Of a stretch of 64,000 bases of DNA, positions 44,056 through 53,197 are shown piece after piece. The stretch is from Jannaschia seohaensis (lineage in GTDB: Bacteria; Pseudomonadota; Alphaproteobacteria; Rhodobacterales; Rhodobacteraceae), in NCBI RefSeq assembly GCF_900116765.1, contig NZ_UETC01000003.1:372001-436000 (forward strand), given 5' to 3'. The position numbers and the translations under genes are program-made. Each line of letters begins with the position of its first letter. The stretch's first letter is position 1. The notes beneath the pieces are model-generated. The model was not told where the DNA came from. It ran no database searches and was given only the letters and a program-made list of their open reading frames with translations.

Positions 44056-44296
44056 CTTCAGCCCCGCGACATGACGCTGGCGCGGTCATCGAAGCCAGAG
44101 CCGCGGCGTCTGCGCCCCGCGCCTTCGCCGCGACAGCAGAGGGTCTCGTGCAGGCGCTTCATCTGGCGGGCGGTCGACTCTTTCATTCATCGGAAGAAAA
44201 ACAGAGGGGTCCGGCGTTTCGCAATTCCTTTACGCGTCGAACCGCCATGCGACGCCGCTGCGGCCGAGAGGAGAAACACGGGAGCGGAGGGGCGAC

Positions 44297-45393
44297 GTGA
44301 ACAACGGGCGCCTTATCAAGGTCGTCGGCACGCTCTCCGTGCCCTGCATCCAGCTCGGGCTGCTGTTCTTTGCGGCGGTGCTGACACCGCCCCTCATCCC
44401 ACGCGGGGCTGGCCACGCAAGGCTTCCTCGGCGGGTTGGCCGTGGCGATCGGTTATCTGATCGGGCAGATCGTCGCGCTGCTCTGGCGGGCGGCCGATCT
44501 TCCGCGGGTCTCCGGGCGGCCGGTCTAGGTGCTGACTTCGGTGGTCTCGATCCCGCTCTTCGCGTCCTTTCTCAGGGTGCTCGGAGCGGGCCCCGGGCCT
44601 TGGACGCCTCGTCGCTACGCTGTTCCGCCTGATCCGGGCGTAGATTCCATCGCATCATGCCGCTGCGGCGCGCGACCCTGCCGGGTTTCGTCGCGGTCGT
44701 CCTGATCCTTTTCGTGGTGACGCCCGACGGGAACGTCGAGCATGCGGTGACCGGCCTCGATGAAAGCTACGAGGCGGCCCAGGAGCTGTTCCAGGATACG
44801 CCGCCACGTCCAGGCACCCCCCGCATGACCGGCAGCGCGGGGTCGCTGATTGACTTGGCGGCGATAGGCAAGCCTGGGCGAGATTTCTACGTCTCCGGCC
44901 CCACCGCCGAGGATATCGCGGCCTTCACTGGCCAGCGCCGGCGCTGGGTCCGATCCTCGTCCATGTCGGGCGCGCCAGTCGCGTCACGCGGCAGGAGAGG
45001 GCCGAACTGATCCGGCAGGGCACCTTCGCGCCCGCCGTTCTGATCGTGGCGATACCCACCGGCACCGGCTGGATGGATCCAGGTTGCCACGATCTGGTCG
45101 AACACATGCATGGCGGCGACGTCGCGACGGTGTATGCTCATTCTTCCTATCTGCAATCGCCGCTGGCCCAGATCCTCAAGACAAGCGCCGATCTCGAACA
45201 GGCGACCGCGCTTCAGGACGTGGTGCACACCCACTGGAGGAACCTCCCTTCGGACGCGCGGCCCTGCCTCTACCTCCACGGGCTGAGCCTCGCGGCCTGC
45301 TCGTCGATGAATGCCGCGAACATGTGCCGACTGCTCGACGACGCCAACGACGGCGCCTTCCCGCCACCTCGACCCGAGCGATGGCGGCGGTAA
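44297..45393 (+). pseudogene. Broken Abhydrolase_9-family membrane hydrolase
   Basis: Blocks of this family occur in order on the plus strand but in several frames. First come LGLLFFAAVLTPPLIP and ATQGFLGGLAVAIGYLIGQ, followed by a TAG. Then LTSVVSIPLFASFLRVLG, GPTAEDIAAFTG, LVHVGRASRVTRQERAELI, VAIPTGTGWMDPG, EHMHGGDVATVYAHSSYLQS and CLYLHGLSLAA. The catalytic Ser region is GLSLAA, but the frame is lost soon after. At least four frame changes mean no functional product. The 3' end runs into an RTX fragment. Confidence 0.72.
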
Positions 45394-45625
45394 TGGCGCC
45401 GACATCCTGGTGGGCGGACGCGGGACGGACATGCTCACCGGCGGCAACGGACCGGACGTCTTCGTCTACAAGGCCGCGCAGGATGCGCCCGGCCATGGCG
45501 AATGCGAGGGCGGACACCGTTCTCTACGTCGACACAGACGGCAATATGGCCGGTGAACACCCCGCGGAGATGGGCATTCTGCTCTTGGGCGTGGATGCTG
45601 GCGACCTGTCGGACGCCAGCGACCC
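45380..45625 (+). pseudogene. RTX calcium-binding protein tail fragment
   Basis: Two or three glycine-rich nonapeptides (NGADILVGG, RGTDMLTGG, NGPDVFVYK) are followed by the usual C-terminal segment (TVLYVDTDGNMAG, MGILLLGVDAGDLSDASD) in another frame. This is the end of an RTX-type secreted protein, with a frameshift and no upstream portion. It joins directly to the Abhydrolase_9 remnant, so the two were brought together by rearrangement. Confidence 0.65.
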
Positions 45626-45639
45626 GGCGGAGCCGCGCC

Positions 45640-48351
45640 TCAGGCGCTGCCTTTGTCGAGACGACGGCGGAACTCGTCGATCAGGTCGCTCAGATGGTCG
45701 ATCCTCAGGCGCGTGAGCTCCTCGGAGAGCCTCATGTCGGTGACATCGAGCTGTGCGCCGGTGAGGCGGACGGCTCTGCCTTGGTCGTCCCGTTCGACCG
45801 TGCCGCGCACCAGCGCCGAGATGGTGCTCCCGTCGGGGCGGACGATACGCCATTCACCCTCCAGTTCGCCGTCTTCCAGAGCCCATTCGATTTCCTGGGT
45901 CGCACGGGACAAGTCGTCGGGGTGGATCATCGCGATCCAGTCCTCGTAGGTTCCGCCCAAGGCGCCCGGGCGCAGGCCCATCATCGAGAGGGCCTCGGGA
46001 CTCCACCTGACGGCGTGGCTGCCAATCTCCCAGTCGAAGGTCGCGACGCCCGCCGCCTTCTGGGCCATTCTCAGCCGACGCTCGGACTGCCGCAGCGCCT
46101 CCTCGGCCTTCTTCCGCGGGGTGATATCGCGCCAGAACACGGCCAGCCCCTCGGGCACCGGAAAGGCGCGCATCTCCAGCCAACTCGTTCCGCCGGTCGG
46201 ATAAGTGTAGTGGTGCTCGAGCGTGACCGGCACCTGCTCGGCCAGCACGCGCCGGTAGAGCGCGCCGACTTCGGAGTGTTCCGTGCCGGGATAGACCTCC
46301 CAGTGGGTCCGGCCTCGGATCTCGTCCAGCGACCGCCCGTCGAGATCCAGCGCCGCCTTGTTCTGGGTGATGATCCGGAAATCGCGGTCGATAATGCCAA
46401 AGGCTTCGCCCATGCCGTCCAGCACTTTCCGGAGGCGGCGCTCGCTTTCGCGGAGGGCATCCTCAGCTCGGGCACGTTCGACCGCGCCCCAGGTCCGTCC
46501 CGCGATATCTTCCAGGAGCGCGACCTCGTCGTCGGTCCAGTCTCGGGGCTCGGGATCATGCGCGGTCAGCAGGGCCACGAGCCGGCCGTCAGCAACCAGC
46601 GGCACCTGGGCGAAGGAGGCCACGCCGATCGTCTTGTAACTGGCCTTTTCATCCTCCGTCAAAAAAGGATCCGCGGCGACCTCGTGCACGACAAGGCTCT
46701 CTCCGCCGAGCAGCGTATCGGTCACGCCGGGAAAGTCGGCGACCCGGTAGCGCCCATCGACGCTGGCATGGCCGGGCGCGGCATAGCTGCCCTCGACCAC
46801 ATACCAGTCTTCGCCGTCCTGATGCTCGATCATAGCGAATTCTGCGTTTGCGGTTCCGAAATGAGCCCCGGTCAGCTGCGTGGCTACATGCATCACTTCC
46901 CGGGGATCCCGAAGCGGCCGGATCGCATCGCTGAGACGCAGCAGAAACGCCTTGCGGGCTTCCTCCGCCCGCAGCACCGCTTCGGCCCGCACCCGGGCGG
47001 TGACCTCTTGCATCACGGCCAGCAGCACCTTGCGCGACTGGTCCTCGACGCGTGTTACGAACATCTCGAGGACCATGCCTTGCGGGTCGGACTCCCGGAC
47101 GACCCGGATCGGTTCGCCGGTGTCGAGCACGCGGTCGTAATCGTCGTACCAGGCCTCAATCTCGTCGGGGAAATTGTCGCGGATCGACTGCCCGCTGAGG
47201 TCCGGGATGCCGAACATCTCCTGCATGGCGGGGTTCATGTTGATGTAGCGATAGTCGCGCAAACCGTCGGGCCGCAGAGGCAGACGCTCGTAGAGGCACA
47301 CGCCCTCGTCGATCGACTCGAACAGCGCCCGATGGCGCGCCTCGTTCAGACGCAGGCTGCTTTCGGCCCGGGCGCGCTCGACCGACTCCCAGATCCTGAC
47401 GGCAGCCTCATGGGCAATGGCGATCTCATCCACGCTCCAGTCGTGGGGATCCTCGAAGCAAACGGTCATGACCGAGGCAAGCCTGTCCGAGCGCAGGACG
47501 GGAACGGTCAGGCGCGCACGGAACGAGGCAAGGTCGGGATCGGCCACCACGTCGCCGAGAGCGCCCAAAGGCACGCCGGACGGATCACGGACATCCCGAA
47601 CCGCAAGGGGCATGCCTTCTCCGAGCATCCTCCATGCCGAGCCCGCGTCCCCAAGGTCGTGCGAGGCCAAAACCGCAGGCGTCGGGGAGACGGCCCGGCC
47701 GTCGGGCGGCGCTTTCGCGCGGCCGGCCTCCTCTGGGTCGATCTCCGTGAATGTCGCCCAGTCCGCGCGCAAGACCTCGTCCAGCATGTGCGTTCCGACG
47801 GTCTGGATCCTTTCGGGATCATTGAGACGCCGCAGCGCGTCGCTCAGGCGCAGAAGGAACCCGACACGGTCCGGCACGCCGGTCGCGGGTTCCGTTGCGC
47901 CCCGGCGTTCGATGCTGTGCTGGACCAGCAACCCCATGGCCGCGCCATCCGCGCCCGGGACGGGGATGCAGGAGAGACGGGCGCTCCCCGCATCCACGAG
48001 AAGGCGCCACATCATCGGCATCAGCGCATCCGCGAAGGCCAGGCACGTCTCGTCCGTCCCCCCGGAGAGTGCCGTCCGATAGACGTGCGCCACGCCCTCC
48101 GACGCCGTGTCCACCGACCGGCCGAAGGCCGCGGCCTGCAAGGGGCCAAGCGCCTCTTTCCAGGCACCGTTGAAAATCATCGTGCCTCGCGCTCCCCAGA
48201 ACAGGCAGGCGGGCGCGGATTGTCGAAGGACCAGGCCCGCAAGGGTTCTGAGCCGCAGGTCCCAGTCGGATACCGGTCCGAGTTCGGTCGCCGCCCAGTC
48301 GACTGGCTCCAGAGCGTCGGCGACGTCCTGCAGTTCGGCAAGCGCGTGCAT
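45640..48351 (-). CDS. Multi-PAS/GAF sensor protein without kinase domain
   Basis: A 903-aa cytoplasmic protein. In order it has a PAS-like domain (about 20-110; LFWGARGTMIFNGAWKEAL), GAF (about 155-315), PAS (about 320-445; RHRALFESIDEGVCLYERL), GAF (about 455-620), PAS (about 635-745; KVLDGMGEAFGIIDRDFRI) and a PAS_3 (about 765-880; ATFDWEIGSHAVRWSPEAL). It stops with LRIDHLSDLIDEFRRRLDKG. There is no H-box, HATPase, GGDEF or EAL domain. Relatives end in a HWE or HisKA kinase, so this is either a truncated kinase or a partner protein. The start is M of MHALAEL; the frame is open 29 codons upstream but that part looks non-coding. It is flanked by degraded sequence. Confidence 0.8.
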   Translation of the reverse strand: MHALAELQDVADALEPVDWAATELGPVSDWDLRLRTLAGLVLRQSAPACLFWGARGTMIFNGAWKEALGPLQAAAFGRSVDTASEGVAHVYRTALSGGTDETCLAFADALMPMMWRLLVDAGSARLSCIPVPGADGAAMGLLVQHSIERRGATEPATGVPDRVGFLLRLSDALRRLNDPERIQTVGTHMLDEVLRADWATFTEIDPEEAGRAKAPPDGRAVSPTPAVLASHDLGDAGSAWRMLGEGMPLAVRDVRDPSGVPLGALGDVVADPDLASFRARLTVPVLRSDRLASVMTVCFEDPHDWSVDEIAIAHEAAVRIWESVERARAESSLRLNEARHRALFESIDEGVCLYERLPLRPDGLRDYRYINMNPAMQEMFGIPDLSGQSIRDNFPDEIEAWYDDYDRVLDTGEPIRVVRESDPQGMVLEMFVTRVEDQSRKVLLAVMQEVTARVRAEAVLRAEEARKAFLLRLSDAIRPLRDPREVMHVATQLTGAHFGTANAEFAMIEHQDGEDWYVVEGSYAAPGHASVDGRYRVADFPGVTDTLLGGESLVVHEVAADPFLTEDEKASYKTIGVASFAQVPLVADGRLVALLTAHDPEPRDWTDDEVALLEDIAGRTWGAVERARAEDALRESERRLRKVLDGMGEAFGIIDRDFRIITQNKAALDLDGRSLDEIRGRTHWEVYPGTEHSEVGALYRRVLAEQVPVTLEHHYTYPTGGTSWLEMRAFPVPEGLAVFWRDITPRKKAEEALRQSERRLRMAQKAAGVATFDWEIGSHAVRWSPEALSMMGLRPGALGGTYEDWIAMIHPDDLSRATQEIEWALEDGELEGEWRIVRPDGSTISALVRGTVERDDQGRAVRLTGAQLDVTDMRLSEELTRLRIDHLSDLIDEFRRRLDKGSA

Positions 48352-48699
48352 CGAAGTGTAGGGCCTCCAGCGGCAAAGATGGTGTCGAGGATCATGACGA
48401 AGATCTCGGTTGAAGAAGCTGTAATGCCTCTTCGGCACATCGCCAACCGATCACCCGGATCGTCGTCGGAGCGGCGGTCACGGTGCGATGACTCCGTCCG
48501 CCGGGAAGGACCGAGGCGCGCCGCCGCGCGCGATGCCATGGAGCATGCGGGTCGAACCGGACTTGGTCATGGGCGACGCGGCTTCCGGTGACAGCGTTCG
48601 ATGGCCGTCGCGGGAACAGAAGCCGCAGGCCAAGTTTCCGCGCGCCCGCCGCGCAGCCTTGGCCGGATCAGGACGGCACGCCATGCGCGTTCGGCTCCG
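48352..48699. other. Gene-free stretch upstream of the PAS/GAF gene
   Basis: No coding sequence, repeat or clear promoter element could be supported on either strand. It should contain the promoter of the PAS/GAF gene. Confidence 0.4.
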
Positions 48700-49640
48700 G
48701 CAGCGGTTCCGGCCAAGTTTCCGCTAAGGCGCCTCGAAGTTCCGCAAGCGCCGGGGCGTCATGCCCGACCGGCGGGAGTGCCGCGAAGGCCGCGCGCCCC
48801 TCTTCCGCAACCGCAGGCTTTCGCAGCAAGGCGACACCCGTCGCCAATGCCATGACGGTGTGCACCGAAGCGCGGGCGCATCGAACACGGCGGTCGCGAC
48901 GAGCGGGGGCAGTATCTCGTATTCCAGCCTCACCCCCGCAAGGCTGGCCGCGCGCCGCAGGTTCCGATCGCCCCTGGCTGAGGGCCACGCCTGCGATACG
49001 GGCAGATATGGAAAGACACACCATGAGAGGAGTCGGGGCGGTCGCGTCGGCGTAGATCGGCGCGAAGCTCCGGAACGCGCCATTGGCGAGGCCGATTGCG
49101 AAACACCCCGCGACGGACAGCGGCGCCGTCCGCTTGAGCCGTCCAGGCGCTCCCACATGCTCGGGGATCGCGGGCGGGGTTGCATAGGCGAGCGCGACCG
49201 GCACGACCGACAGGGCGAGGGCGACCGCCGCGAGTGTGAGCGGCTCGAAGCTCTCATATGGCTTGACCGGATACGGCATTTTCCCGCCGCTCAGCCCGAT
49301 ACAGGTATCGGCCAGGTAGACGCCGAGCGTCAGGCCCCGCTCGGCGTGGGTGACGCCCGTTTGAGCCAGCTCTCCTTCACGATGATGACCGCCGCGAAGC
49401 AGAAGTCGAGCACGAACCTCAAGGGAAACCAGGCGACCGGGTCCAGGAGCGGGTGCACCAGGATCGCCGAGGCCCCGACCCCGACAACGGCGGAATAGCC
49501 GCGCATGTGACCCACGCGACGAACGGTCCGTAGGTAGACGAGGCATTCCGACAAGCGACGCGTGGACGGGCAGGGGCAGCCCCAAGCGGCCGCTTTCGAC
49601 TTCCAAGAGCATGACGGCCAGCAGGATGGACAGGATTGAG
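48700..49640 (-). pseudogene. Broken MFS transporter (YcaD-like)
   Basis: Typical blocks of a small MFS carrier are scattered in different minus frames: MLLEVESGRLGLPLPVHASL, VGHMRGYSAVVGVGASAILV, WFPLRFVLDFCFAAVIIVKES, RGLTLGVYLADTCIGLSGG, LAAVALALSVVPVALAYATP and LANGAFRSFAPIYAD. The order fits an N-to-C reading of a YcaD-type protein, but frameshifts and deletions are frequent. Confidence 0.62.
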
Positions 49641-49649
49641 CATCGTCAA
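49636..49649 (+). promoter_or_regulatory. FNR/Dnr-type box, weak
   Basis: TTGAG-CATC-GTCAA, one base off TTGAC-N4-GTCAA. Its centre is about 92 bases before the ATG at 49734. If it acts as a class II site, transcription would start near 49684. Confidence 0.4.
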
Positions 49650-49733
49650 TGCAGACCCGGCGCAATGCGGGACTGTGGCCCGAGATGAAATCACGTCGAG
49701 AGGCAGGGATATTGGAACGATCGTACCTGCGAG

Positions 49734-49985
49734 ATGGGATCGCCTTGCGTGTGGACGGGCGGGCTGCCTGTGGCGGCGCCTTTGGTCCTGACGCCCCAGT
49801 CGCCGCGTGGCGCGGCCACCGCCTTGCATGTCGCGGCGATCGCGGCGTCAGCGGCCGCGGCCCTTGCGCTTGGGGTCTGGCGCCCGCTCTCGCGCTGGGG
49901 ACGCACGCTGCGCCTGTCGCGGTCCATTCTGTCGGCGGCGCTCGCAAGCGCTCAGCTAAAGGAGACCGGCAACCGTGATGTCTGA
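49734..49985 (+). CDS. Possible small protein coupled to the DLH-type hydrolase
   Basis: An 83-codon frame whose stop lies 10 bases inside the next gene, allowing translational coupling. The product has one hydrophobic stretch (HVAAIAASAAAALALGVWRP) and a basic C-terminal half (WGRTLRLSRSILSAALASAQ). Third positions are GC-rich as in real genes nearby, and a weak FNR-type box lies upstream. There is no family match I can name, so it may be a remnant or a chance frame. Confidence 0.35.
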   Translation: MGSPCVWTGGLPVAAPLVLTPQSPRGAATALHVAAIAASAAAALALGVWRPLSRWGRTLRLSRSILSAALASAQLKETGNRDV

Positions 49986-50673
49986 TACTCCGTCTACTCC
50001 CCGTGAGGAGGTCATCGTGTTGAGCGACGGCCTCCGCCTGCCAGGAACCCTTGGCCTTCCGAAGAACCCGCGCGGACTTGTGATCTTCGCGCATGGCAGC
50101 GGCAGCAGCCGTCTGAGTCCGCGCAACCGGGCTGTCGCCGCGGAGATCCAAGCGCGCGGCTGCGGCACCTTGCTCTTCGACCTGCTCACCGACGAGGAGG
50201 CTCGGGACCGGGCCCGGGTCTTCGATATCGACCTGCTCGCACAGCGGGTCGCCGGGGCCGTCGCCTGGGCAAGACGAAACGCGGAGACCATCGGCATACC
50301 GATCGGGCTCTTCGGTGCGAGCACCGGCGCCGCGGCGGCCCTCGTGGCCGCCGCCGACCCGCGGCTTGCCATCGCCGCAGTCGTGTCCCGCGGCGGCCGC
50401 GCCGATTTGGCCGGAAACCATCTGTCCCGCGTCAGATGCCCGACGCTTCTGGTCGTTGGCGGGGCGGATCGCGAGGTGCTTGAGTTGAACCGCCAGGCTT
50501 TCGTCCGCCTGAACTGCCGCAAGGGCCTGGAGGTTGTGCCGGGCGCAACGCATCTCTTCGAGGAACCGGGCGCCCTCGAGCAGGTCGTCGATCTGGCGGC
50601 GTCCTGGTTCTCGGCCGCGTTTGCCAGGGCCCTGTCCGACAGCGACCGGCCAGCGAACGCCCGCTGTCAGTAG
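49975..50673 (+). CDS. Dienelactone-hydrolase-like alpha/beta hydrolase
   Basis: A 232-aa soluble hydrolase of the DLH/COG1073 type. VIFAHGSGSSRLSPRNRAVA forms the oxyanion region, GLFGASTGAAAAL carries the nucleophile Ser in a GxSxG elbow, and GATHLFEEPGALEQV holds the catalytic His. Proteins of this kind are commonly adjacent or fused to phosphoribosyltransferases in stress regulons; a phosphoribosyltransferase gene follows about 200 bases downstream. GTG at 49975 is followed at once by ATG; AAAGGAG at 49958-49964 slightly favours the GTG. Confidence 0.85.
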   Translation: MMSDTPSTPREEVIVLSDGLRLPGTLGLPKNPRGLVIFAHGSGSSRLSPRNRAVAAEIQARGCGTLLFDLLTDEEARDRARVFDIDLLAQRVAGAVAWARRNAETIGIPIGLFGASTGAAAALVAAADPRLAIAAVVSRGGRADLAGNHLSRVRCPTLLVVGGADREVLELNRQAFVRLNCRKGLEVVPGATHLFEEPGALEQVVDLAASWFSAAFARALSDSDRPANARCQ

Positions 50674-50768
50674 GGGCCCGGTTCCGGCGCCTATCGACTT
50701 CGGGGGCGCGTCGCCCGCAAGGGGAGGGCGGCGGCGGGAAGGGAGGCCGTCCCGAGCGGGACAGTGGA

Positions 50769-50782
50769 TTGACCCCGCGCAA
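50769..50782 (+). promoter_or_regulatory. Degenerate FNR/Dnr-type box
   Basis: TTGAC-CCCG-CGCAA. The left half is perfect and the right half has two mismatches to GTCAA. Its centre is about 94 bases before the phosphoribosyltransferase start, similar to the Hsp20 spacing. Weak on its own, supported by its place in the cluster. Confidence 0.35.
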
Positions 50783-50869
50783 TGCGTCCTGCGCCGCGGT
50801 TGCGCTAGGGTTTGGGGAAAGCACCGGGCACGGCCTCCGCTGCACCCGGCGTCGCAGGGGAGGTTACTC

Positions 50870-51529
50870 GTGTTCATCGATCGAAAAGAGGCCGGAGAGA
50901 GGTTGCTGCCGCGTCTGCAGGCGCTCGATCTCGACGATGTGGTGGTCGTGGCGCTCCCACGTGGCGGATTGCCGGTCGCGGATGTGGTCGCGGAGGGGCT
51001 CGGCGCGCCGCTCGATATCGCGCTCGTCCGAAAGGTCGGAGTCCCCTCGCAGCCCGAATACGCCGTCGCGGCCGTCACCGATGGGGACGATCCGAGGATC
51101 ACCGTCAACAAGGACGTCGCGCGCATGGCCCGGCTCGACGACGCGGCCATTCGGGAACTCGCCGAGCGAGAACTGCCGGAACTCCGTCGCCGCCGGGAGG
51201 TTTATCTGAAAGGGCGGCCGCCGGTGCCGCTCGCCGGGAAAAACGTGATCGTGGTCGATGACGGCATCGCGACGGGCGCGACGATGCGGGCGGCCTTGCA
51301 CCTGATCCGGGACGAAGGTCCCGCGCGGCTCGTCGCGGCCGTGCCGGTCGCGCCGAGAGACACGGTCGAGGAGATGCGCCGCGAGTGCGATGAGGTGATC
51401 TGCCTGGAAACCCCCGACTTCTTCCAAGCGGTGGGGCTGCACTACCGTGATTTTCGGCAGGTGACAGACGCGGAGGTCGCGACCATCCTCCATCGCCATG
51501 CGACACAGAACCATGCCGCGCCCGAGTAG
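50870..51529 (+). CDS. Phosphoribosyltransferase
   Basis: A 219-aa type I PRTase-fold protein with the PRPP loop VIVVDDGIATGATM (near residue 124) and an N-terminal hood-type segment VFIDRKEAGERLLPRL. VVALPRGGLPVADVV is the family signature of stress-associated PRTases (COG1926). The base or substrate is unknown. GTG is used as start, with GGGGAGG nearby. Together with the DLH-type hydrolase it mirrors the two-domain Rv0571c protein of the mycobacterial hypoxia regulon, from memory. Confidence 0.9.
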   Translation: MFIDRKEAGERLLPRLQALDLDDVVVVALPRGGLPVADVVAEGLGAPLDIALVRKVGVPSQPEYAVAAVTDGDDPRITVNKDVARMARLDDAAIRELAERELPELRRRREVYLKGRPPVPLAGKNVIVVDDGIATGATMRAALHLIRDEGPARLVAAVPVAPRDTVEEMRRECDEVICLETPDFFQAVGLHYRDFRQVTDAEVATILHRHATQNHAAPE

Positions 51530-51600
51530 GCCATACACATAGCGGGTTGGAACGAGCGGCATGCGAAGCGAGAACGTCCGGGCGCCGAGGGGCCGCCGCT

Positions 51601-52644
51601 TCATCTGTCCTGGGCGGCGTCAACCAGATCCGCCGCGAGCTTAAGGTAGGCGCGAGCGGCCGCGCGGTATTTCTCGGGTTTGGCGACCTCGGCATCCCTG
51701 AAGTGGTCTGCGGCGATGCGCGCGCGCGTGACGCAGGCAACCACGCCGAAGATCGACAGCAACTGCTCGGAGGGAGGCGCGAAGGCTTGCGCGAGCCGGG
51801 CCAGAAGCTGCGCCCTGATCCATCCGCCTCCCAGAAGCCCGCACTCCAGACCGAGGGCGTTCACCTCGAAAAACGGATCGAGCCGCCGGAGCGCGCCGTC
51901 GATCTCTAGGCGGTCGAAGACGACGGGCGGCCGGGTGAGACAGACATGCTCCGCACGAAGATCGCCGTGCCCTTCGATCAACTCCCCCCGGGCTGCCCGC
52001 TCCAGAATCTCGCCGCGGGCCTGTTCGACCGCGCGTGTCGCGTAGTCCAGCGTGCGGTCCGACGGCGCGATACCGGCAAGAGCTGCCATCTCCCGCAGAT
52101 GCCGAACCGAGAGCGCCGCGTCGCGCGTCAAACGGCGCCAAAACACATCGCCCGCCCGTCGCAGGCGGGGTTGCCGCCCGTAAAAGCCGAGCAAGACCTC
52201 TGCCAGCACGGCGATCTCCTCGGTGGTGGGCGCCGGGCCGGCGGCGAGGCGCCGGTCGAGCATCTCGTCCGCCGGAAGCCGGAGGGTCTCGATCACCCAG
52301 TCGATGACCACGCCCTCTCCGCCAAGAGCCAGGCCGCCGTCGGCACGTTGCACCAATGGGGTCAGGCCCCGATAGACCTCTCCGGCCAATTCGCGGTTGA
52401 GCCGCAGCTCTTCTCGGCAAAACCGTTCCCGGTCCTCGAGCGCGCGCTGATCGATATGGACGAGGCGCACCGGCTTCTTGAGCTTCCAGGCCCGGTCGCG
52501 GGTGAGACAGACGATAGAGGCGTGGGTCTCGATGCAATCCGGCGGAGGCTCATCGGGCCACGGAGCCCCGCTTTCGAGAAACGCGCGCTTGTCGGCGAAG
52601 CCGGGCAGGGGGCCTGCCTCGGCTCCCGCCTTGGCCGACGGCAT
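51601..52644 (-). CDS. Aminoglycoside-phosphotransferase-like protein (COG2187)
   Basis: A 347-aa kinase-like fold protein. VCLTRDRAWKLKKPVRLVHID supplies the N-lobe lysine region, and GHGDLRAEHVCL is the APH catalytic loop (HGD). The C-terminal VFDRLEIDGALRRLDPFFEV carries the metal-binding Asp. COG2187 proteins are often fused to an AAA kinase domain; here that part is absent. The natural substrate is unknown; antibiotic resistance is not implied. A 22-base gap separates it from the DUF2267 gene upstream, so they form an operon. Rv2004c of the DosR regulon belongs to the same group, from memory. Confidence 0.85.
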   Translation of the reverse strand: MPSAKAGAEAGPLPGFADKRAFLESGAPWPDEPPPDCIETHASIVCLTRDRAWKLKKPVRLVHIDQRALEDRERFCREELRLNRELAGEVYRGLTPLVQRADGGLALGGEGVVIDWVIETLRLPADEMLDRRLAAGPAPTTEEIAVLAEVLLGFYGRQPRLRRAGDVFWRRLTRDAALSVRHLREMAALAGIAPSDRTLDYATRAVEQARGEILERAARGELIEGHGDLRAEHVCLTRPPVVFDRLEIDGALRRLDPFFEVNALGLECGLLGGGWIRAQLLARLAQAFAPPSEQLLSIFGVVACVTRARIAADHFRDAEVAKPEKYRAAARAYLKLAADLVDAAQDR

Positions 52645-52666
52645 GCTGCGCTCCCTCGGAGCGTCG

Positions 52667-53089
52667 TCAGTCCCAGAGCTCCTGGATCGGCTTGCGCATC
52701 GCATTCTTGACCTGCTGGATTTCGCCCCAGGACACATGGCGCCGGAGCAGGTCGAAGACCGCCGCGACCGCCCGTTCCGGGTCCTCCATGGGGTCGGTCT
52801 CGAACCGCGCCTCGATCCGCTTCAGCAGGTCGGTCTTGCTGCGCGGCTTGACCGGCGTGCGCGACGGATCCCAGCCTTCGTAGAACATCCCACGGACCAG
52901 AACCGGAAGCTGGGCGGCGAGGTCCGCCGCCTCGTCCACGGTCAAGAAGTCGCGAACGGCATAAAGCGTCTCCGTGAGCAAGCGATAGGTCCGCGCCCTA
53001 TCCCAGCCCAGATCATCGCTGAGTTCGTTGAGCCATTCGGCGAAGACCTGCGGCGCGTGATCAAGGGTCTTGATACCAGTGACAGCCAT
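52667..53089 (-). CDS. DUF2267 protein
   Basis: A 140-aa helical protein. LDHAPQVFAEWLNELSDDLGW, the TYRLLTETLYAVRDFLTVDEA block and LPVLVRGMFYEGWDPSRTP are DUF2267 hallmarks. Function is unknown; the family recurs in stress and low-oxygen regulons. Start at MAVTGIKTL (53089), preceded by AGGAAGG; nine extra upstream codons are unlikely to be used. An exact FNR-type box lies 61 bases upstream, the class II distance for a 26-base leader. Confidence 0.88.
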   Translation of the reverse strand: MAVTGIKTLDHAPQVFAEWLNELSDDLGWDRARTYRLLTETLYAVRDFLTVDEAADLAAQLPVLVRGMFYEGWDPSRTPVKPRSKTDLLKRIEARFETDPMEDPERAVAAVFDLLRRHVSWGEIQQVKNAMRKPIQELWD

Positions 53090-53149
53090 GAGACCTTCCT
53101 CATTGAAATACGGCATCTCCTAGCTAATGGCGTAGACGGCCCCTATGCA

Positions 53150-53163
53150 TTGACCGGGGTCAA
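53150..53163. promoter_or_regulatory. FNR/Dnr-type box between DUF2267 and PRPP synthetase genes
   Basis: TTGAC-CGGG-GTCAA, a perfect palindromic match to the Dnr/FNR consensus. It lies between divergent genes. Centre to the predicted DUF2267 start site fits -41.5 with a leader of about 26 bases. The PRPP-synthetase ATG is only 41 bases away on the other side, too close for a class II promoter with a normal leader. Confidence 0.75.
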
Positions 53164-53197
53164 TGCCAGCTCCCGCGAGGTCAGGGAGACCTGACCC

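Noticed and set aside
45502-48591. 1029-codon plus-strand frame over the PAS/GAF gene
   Set aside because: It mirrors a gene with strong domain evidence on the minus strand; its product has no recognisable domains and runs into flanking degraded sequence.
51601-52644. Aminoglycoside resistance gene
   Set aside because: The APH-like fold is of the COG2187 stress type in a stress cluster; there is no sequence reason to propose antibiotic resistance.
53061-53075. ATCAAGGGTCTTGAT dyad in the DUF2267 gene
   Set aside because: The half-sites are in the opposite order to an FNR box, the spacing differs, and it is within coding sequence.
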